Below are positions 61,885 through 64,000 of a stretch of DNA of 64,000 bases, piece by piece (the first letter of the stretch is position 1; every line of letters begins with the position of its first letter). A program made the position numbers and the translations under genes. The stretch lies in NCBI RefSeq assembly GCF_051401765.1, contig NW_027480423.1:7068001-7132000 (forward strand). The letters run 5' to 3'. The stretch comes from Calliopsis andreniformis (Eukaryota; Arthropoda; Insecta; Hymenoptera; Andrenidae). The notes under the pieces are model-generated. The model did no database searches. It was given only the letters and a program-made list of their open reading frames with translations, and had not been told where the DNA came from.

Positions 61885-64000
61885 ACTGTTGTATTTATAT
61901 TGTATTTTATACATCTGGCGTTGACTTCTAAGGCATTAACTATTCGATCTGGTGGAGCAACGCAATAGAGTGATGCCTAGGTTGCCCGGAACGTAGAATT
62001 GGCCATCACTTTCAAACTGGTTGCAATTATACCTGTTGTATGATGGAAACACTGCTGTATTTTTTTTGCATTTTATGCTTCGGGCGTTGACTTCTAAGGC
62101 CCTAACTATTCAATCAGTTGGAGCAACGCCCTAGGGTGAAGCCTAGGTTGCCCGGAAAGTAGAAATGACCATAGTTTTCATACTGGTTGCAATTATTCGT
62201 TTTATATGATGGAAAAACTGTTGTATTTATATTGTATTTTATGCTTCTGGCGTTCCCTTCTGAGGCCCTAACTATTCGATCTGGTGGAACAACTGCCTAG
62301 GGTGAAGCCTAGGTTGCCCGGAACGTAGAAATAACCATAACTTTTACACTGGTAGCAATTATGCGTTTTATACTATGGAAAAACTGTTCTATTTATTTTG
62401 TATTTTATGTTTCTGGCGTTGACTTCTTAGGCCCTAACTATTCGATCTGGTGGAACAACGCCCTAGTGTGAAGCCTAGGTTGGCTGGAACGTAGAATTGG
62501 CCATCACTTTCAAACTGGTTGCAATTATTCCTGATATATGATGGAAACACTGTTGTATTTTTATTGCATTTTATGCTTCGGGCATTGACTTCTAAGACCC
62601 TAACTATTCAATCTGCTGGAACAACGTCCTATGGTGAAGCCTAGCTGGCTCGGAAAGTAGAAATGACCATAAGTTTCATACAGGTTGCTATTATTCGTTT
62701 TATACGATGCAAACGCTGTTGTATTTATATCGTATTTTATGCTTCTGGCGTTTACTTCTAAGGACCTAACTATTCGATCTGGTGCAGCAACGCCCTAGAG
62801 TGTATCCTAGGTTCCTTGCAATGTAGAACTGACCATAACTTTCACACTGGTTGCAATTATTCGTTTTATACGATGGAAACGCTGTTGTATTTATATTGTA
62901 CTTTATGCCTCTGGCGTTGACTTCTAAGGCCGTAGCTATTAGATGTGGTGGAGCAACGCCCTAGAGTGACGCCTAGGGTGCTCGGAACGTAGAAATGACC
63001 ATTACTTTCACACTGGTTGCAATTATTCGTTTTATACAATGGAAAAGCTGTTGTATTTATAACGTATCTTATGCTTCTGGCGTTGACTTCTTAGGCCGTA
63101 ACTATTCGGTCTGGTGGAGCAACGCACTCGAGTGAAACCTAGGTTGCCCGGAACGTAGAATTGGCCATCACTTTCAAACTGGTTGCAATTATTCCTGTTA
63201 TATGATGGAAACACTGTTGTATTTTTTTTGCATTTTATGGTACGGGCGTTGACTTCTAAGGCCCTAACTATTCAATCCGTTGGAGCAACGCCCTAGGGTG
63301 AAGCCTAGGTTGCTCGGAAAGTAGAAATGACCATATGTCTCATACTGGTTGCAATTATTTGTTTCATACGAAGGAAAAACTGTTGTATTTATATTGTATT
63401 TTATGCTTCTGGCGTTGACTTCTAAGGCACTAACTATTCGATCTGGTGGAGCAACGCCCTAGAGTGAAGCCTAGGTTGCCCGGAACGTAGAATTGGCCAT
63501 CACTTTCAAACTGGTTGCAATTATGCCTGATATATGATTGAAACACTGTTGTATTTTTTTTGCATTTTATGGTTCGGCCGTTGACTTCTAAGGCCCTAAC
63601 TATTCAATCTGTTGGAGCAACGCCCTAGGGTGAAGCCTAGGTTGCTCGGAAAGTAGAAATGACCATAAGTTTCATACTGGTTGCAATTATTCGTTTCATA
63701 CGATGGAAAAACTGTTCTATTTATATTGTATTTTATGCTTCTGGCGTTGACTTCTAAGGCACTAACTATTCGATCTGGTGGAGCAACGCCCTAGAGTGAA
63801 GCCTAGGTTGCCCGGAACGTAGAATTGGCCATCACTTTCAAACTGGTTGCAATTATTCCTGATATATGATGGAAACCCTGTTGTATTTTTTTGCATTTTA
63901 TGGTTCGGGCGTTGACTTCTAAGGCCCTAACTATTCGATCTGGTGGAACAACGGCCTAGGGTGAAGCCTAGGTTGCCCGGAACGTAGAAATAACCATAAC

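Larger units (their letters stand above)
1..64000 (+). repeat. Satellite DNA array, ~166-bp monomer, head-to-tail
   Basis: The same landmarks recur every 166 bp from the first to the last base. For example, 'gagtga' or its equivalent starts at 75, 241, 407 and 573. Each monomer carries a box-like segment (attcgttttatacgatgg), an AvrII site in gaagcctaggttgcc, an MspI/HpaII site in gcccggaac, and ggcgttgacttcta. All monomers read in this orientation; I saw no inverted block and no unique insert. Some monomers are 165 or 167 bp from single-base indels. Such arrays normally form constitutive heterochromatin, often centromeric. Location is inference. The family and species are not recognised. Confidence 0.99.
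58765..64000 (+). repeat. Dimeric HOR domain (P-Q, 332 bp)
   Basis: The Q marker ttggccatcactttcaaact starts at 59,012, 59,344, 59,676, 60,173, 60,339, 60,671, 61,003, 61,335, 61,667, 61,999, 62,497, 63,161, 63,493 and 63,825. Most steps are 332 bp; the exceptions (166, 497-498, 664) are other whole numbers of monomers. P monomers carry 'ccataagtttcatactggtt' and attcgttttatacgatgg; most Q monomers carry attcctgttatatgatgg, gaaacactg and a run of eight T. The window ends inside this domain. Confidence 0.93.

Noticed and set aside
1..64000. CRISPR array
   Set aside because: Repeats are 166 bp and contiguous, with no unique spacers, leader or cas genes.
1..64000. Telomeric repeat, because ggccctaact contains CCCTAA
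   Set aside because: The hexamer occurs once per monomer in many copies and is never in tandem.
1..64000. Bacterial-type promoter (ttgact with tatatt downstream or upstream)
   Set aside because: These strings are part of every monomer, spacing is wrong, and the array is clearly eukaryotic satellite.
1..64000. Reverse-strand CENP-B box using the CCGGG of gcccggaacg
   Set aside because: Read on the minus strand, only 6 of 9 core positions fit and the TTCG half is out of register by one base. The + strand segment is the better candidate.
1..64000. Identification as a known satellite (primate alpha satellite, Arabidopsis 178-bp repeat, oyster HindIII satellite)
   Set aside because: The monomer does not resemble the alpha or Arabidopsis repeats as I know them. 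An AAGCTT site, expected per monomer in the oyster family, was noticed only as a rare variant near 59,560. Without a database search no family name is justified.

Overview
The whole 64,000-base window is one uninterrupted satellite DNA array: about 385 head-to-tail copies of a monomer of roughly 166 bp, all in the same orientation. I found no protein-coding gene, RNA gene, mobile element or unique sequence. The first and last bases both fall inside a monomer, so the array continues past both ends. A consensus read by eye is exactly 166 bp with 68 G+C (41%). Its landmarks, in order, are attcgatctggtggagcaac, gccctag, an AvrII palindrome CCTAGG, ttgcccggaacgtagaaatg, accataactttcacactggt, a CENP-B-box-like segment ATTCGTTTTATACGATG, then gaaaaactgtt, an AT-rich stretch and ggcgttgacttctaaggccc. 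This is eukaryotic heterochromatin. Monomer length near chromatosome size, AT-richness and higher-order repeats (HORs) suggest a centromere or pericentromere, but that is inference. I do not recognise the family and cannot name the species. CpG is not depleted (7 per consensus monomer, about 7 expected), which argues weakly against a heavily CpG-methylated genome.

Layout. 1-9,496: diverged monomers with fragments of 8-mer and 9-mer HORs. 9,497-18,453: a mosaic of long duplications offset by about 4.81 kb (29 monomers), with nested 1-, 3- and 5-monomer duplications. 18,454-29,001: diverged monomers with 3-, 6- and 7-monomer spaced copies. 29,002-40,293: the most homogenised part, with a six-monomer HOR (types a-b-c-d-e-f, 996 bp) and duplicates of 1,413, 1,792 and 2,987 bp that differ at only a few bases. 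40,294-44,277: a tandem duplication of a 1,992-bp, 12-monomer unit. 44,278-53,200: the same monomer types at 6-, 8- and 13-monomer spacing. 53,200-55,190: a mosaic borrowing from both sides. 55,190-58,764: mono- and trimer-scale duplications of another monomer group. 58,765-64,000: a dimeric HOR (P-Q, 332 bp).

Six-HOR monomer types, with the start of the segment after 'gaaatg' in the unit 37,938-38,933: a, 37,938 (ccagtactttcacactgttt); b, 38,104 (cattcacactggttgaaatt); c, 38,270 (ccatcacttccatactggta); d, 38,436 (cacggtttgcaattattcct); e, 38,602 (cttcatactggtagcaatta); f, 38,768 (ctttcacactggttgctatt).

The most interesting signal is the CENP-B-box-like segment. It matches 7 of the 9 core positions of NTTCGNNNNANNCGGGN in many monomers and 8 of 9 in at least three. 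In the right-hand dimers, box-like (P) and degenerate (Q) monomers alternate, which resembles the alternation known in primate alpha satellite. Several young duplication junctions also fall in or beside this segment. Every open frame is short (up to 90 codons) and recurs only because the DNA repeats.
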